A stretch of DNA of 32,452 nucleotides from CAJGCS01 sp045589955 (GTDB taxonomy: Bacteria > Bacillota_I > Bacilli_A > ML615J-28 > CAG-313): assembly GCA_045589955.1 (NCBI GenBank), contig JAZNQD010000061.1, positions 1-32,452 of the forward strand, read 5' to 3'. Position numbers and translations under genes: made by a program. Within the stretch, counting starts at the first letter, position 1; each line of letters opens with the position of its first letter. The notes beneath the pieces are model-generated. The model saw only the letters and a list, made by a program, of their open reading frames with translations. It had not been told where the DNA came from and ran no database searches. Of this stretch, positions 31,601 through 32,452 are shown piece after piece.

Positions 31601-32221
31601 TAGTGAAATGATTTGATTAGTTATTAAATCAATTGCAACACTGTTTTCTCCACCAATTGGAACAATAATATCAGCCCATTGTTTTGATGGTTCAACAAAA
31701 GCATGATGCATTGGTCGAACTGAATTTAAATATTGATTAATAACTGATTCAACAGTTCTTCCTCGTTCTACTGTATCACGTTCTAAACGACGAATAAATC
31801 TAATATCATCAGGTGTATCAACATAAATTTTAATATCTAAACAATCTCGGATTCTAGAGTCGGCTAAAGTCATGATTCCATCAATGATAATAACATCAGC
31901 TGGTTGTACAACTTCAGTTTTATCAGTACGATTGGAAATTACAAAATCATAGATTGGTTTTTCAATTGATAAGAATTGCTTTAATTGATTTAAATGTTTT
32001 GTTAATAAGTCAATGTCGTATGAATCAGGATGGTCAAAGTTCTTTGCACCATATTCATTTACCGGGATGTTTGGAAATCTTTTATAATAATCATCCATCT
32101 TTAAATATAGTACAGAACCTTTTGTCTTTGTTGCATCAAACAACTTATTGGCAAGAGTAGATTTTCCTGATGCCGTTCCCCCTGCTATTCCAATTATTGT
32201 TACTTTTTTTGTTATAGTCAT
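31592..32221 (-). CDS. udk: Uridine kinase
   Basis: 209-residue cytoplasmic kinase that phosphorylates uridine (and cytidine) in pyrimidine salvage. Walker A is GGTASGKST (about 14-22); LKMDDYYKRF (about 39-48) carries the catalytic Asp region; NFDHPDSYDIDLL (about 60-72) is the diagnostic uridine kinase motif; IIIDGIMTL (about 111-119) is the Walker B strand, where most relatives have EGI; RRLERDTVERGRT (about 142-154) is the lid. GAGGTGG lies just before the start. The upstream region on its strand is rich in inverted repeats that could be a structured leader. Confidence 0.92.
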   Translation of the reverse strand: MTITKKVTIIGIAGGTASGKSTLANKLFDATKTKGSVLYLKMDDYYKRFPNIPVNEYGAKNFDHPDSYDIDLLTKHLNQLKQFLSIEKPIYDFVISNRTDKTEVVQPADVIIIDGIMTLADSRIRDCLDIKIYVDTPDDIRFIRRLERDTVERGRTVESVINQYLNSVRPMHHAFVEPSKQWADIIVPIGGENSVAIDLITNQIISLLK

Positions 32222-32260
32222 TTTCCACCTCTATATTAATGTCATAACTTATGTTATTCG

Positions 32261-32409
32261 TATAATAAAGTTAGAAATTAACTTTATTATATAAATACCT
32301 CTATTTATATGATATACTTTAATTACAAGGGTATATCATCCTTGTTTAAGTTAATTTCTGTTATTATCATTTAGACGTAAATGATAATAACCGGTTGTGG
32401 GGACGTCTA
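32261..32409. other. Region dense in overlapping inverted repeats
   Basis: No gene is evident from 32222 to the end. Visible pairings are: a perfect 13-bp repeat 32261-32273/32279-32291; an alternative 12-bp pairing 32273-32284/32348-32359; GATATAC/GTATATC 32311-32317/32331-32337; ACAAGG/CCTTGT (325-330/339-345 of the 32000 block); a perfect 14-bp hairpin 32360-32373/32378-32391 with loop GACG. The loop region TAGACGT (32372-32378) is complementary to ACGTCTA at 32403-32409. It could be a structured leader of udk (- strand) or the start of a + strand RNA continuing past the window. Confidence 0.5.
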
Positions 32410-32452
32410 TGTTCTATGAGACATCAACTGATGATTTCGCGTTATAATATGT

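Noticed and set aside
124..32221. Genetic code 4 (TGA as Trp)
   Set aside because: No gene needs TGA read-through and all visible Trp codons are TGG.

Overview
This is an AT-rich stretch from a low-GC Gram-positive bacterium, most plausibly an uncultured gut-type member of the Bacilli near the Erysipelotrichia/Mollicutes. The evidence is strong AGGAGG-type ribosome binding sites, sigma-A promoters with 17-bp spacers, lipoprotein signals, SipW/camelysin-type surface proteins and 'CSH..CDxCG' motifs. The taxon is inference. All 29 genes called here end in TAA (19) or TAG (10). None ends in TGA, and Trp is TGG.

Bases 1-16027 form one large surface-structure locus on the + strand, with one clear promoter at 28-56 and one clear intrinsic terminator at 16003-16027. 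It starts with a SipW-type signal peptidase carrying a coiled-coil insert. Three close paralogues of TasA/camelysin-like fibre proteins follow, then a lipoprotein relative, a membrane-anchored relative with a cytoplasmic domain, and a larger family member with a Cys/His metal-binding insert. A second SipW peptidase, two further exported proteins and a 2307-residue repeat protein (GLUG-like, probable beta-helix) complete it. Five of the family proteins end in the same tripeptide, QVD. The gaps between the first genes hold duplicated, strongly folded RNA elements with compensatory changes. Two upstream hairpin loops (ACCACA and GCCACA) are exactly complementary to the loops of hairpins downstream of the same genes (TGTGGT and TGTGGC). 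Together this looks like a self-contained extracellular fibre or matrix system with its own processing enzymes and unusual RNA-level control.

Bases 16028-22990 hold a ZIP metal transporter, a lone signal-peptidase paralogue that has lost its catalytic Ser and His (driven by a perfect consensus promoter), a small P-loop kinase, a membrane-anchored GDPD-fold protein lacking its catalytic histidines, a Sfp-type phosphopantetheinyl transferase, nicotinate phosphoribosyltransferase, an XRE regulator and, on the - strand, a GalU-like uridylyltransferase.

Bases 22991-26360 are a three-gene ABC importer of the TrpXYZ (COG2984) type. It is preceded by a 25-codon leader peptide with five consecutive Tyr codons and by mutually exclusive hairpins ending in a terminator, which suggests tyrosine-responsive attenuation. 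Bases 26361-27906 hold four 33-bp tandem repeats that build tandem promoters before an AAA/DUF4143 ATPase. Bases 27907-31600 hold an IS3 remnant, a split chromate transporter pair, plsX and an SDR-type epimerase. Udk lies on the - strand at 31592-32221. The last 230 bases hold no gene I can support but are dense in overlapping inverted repeats.
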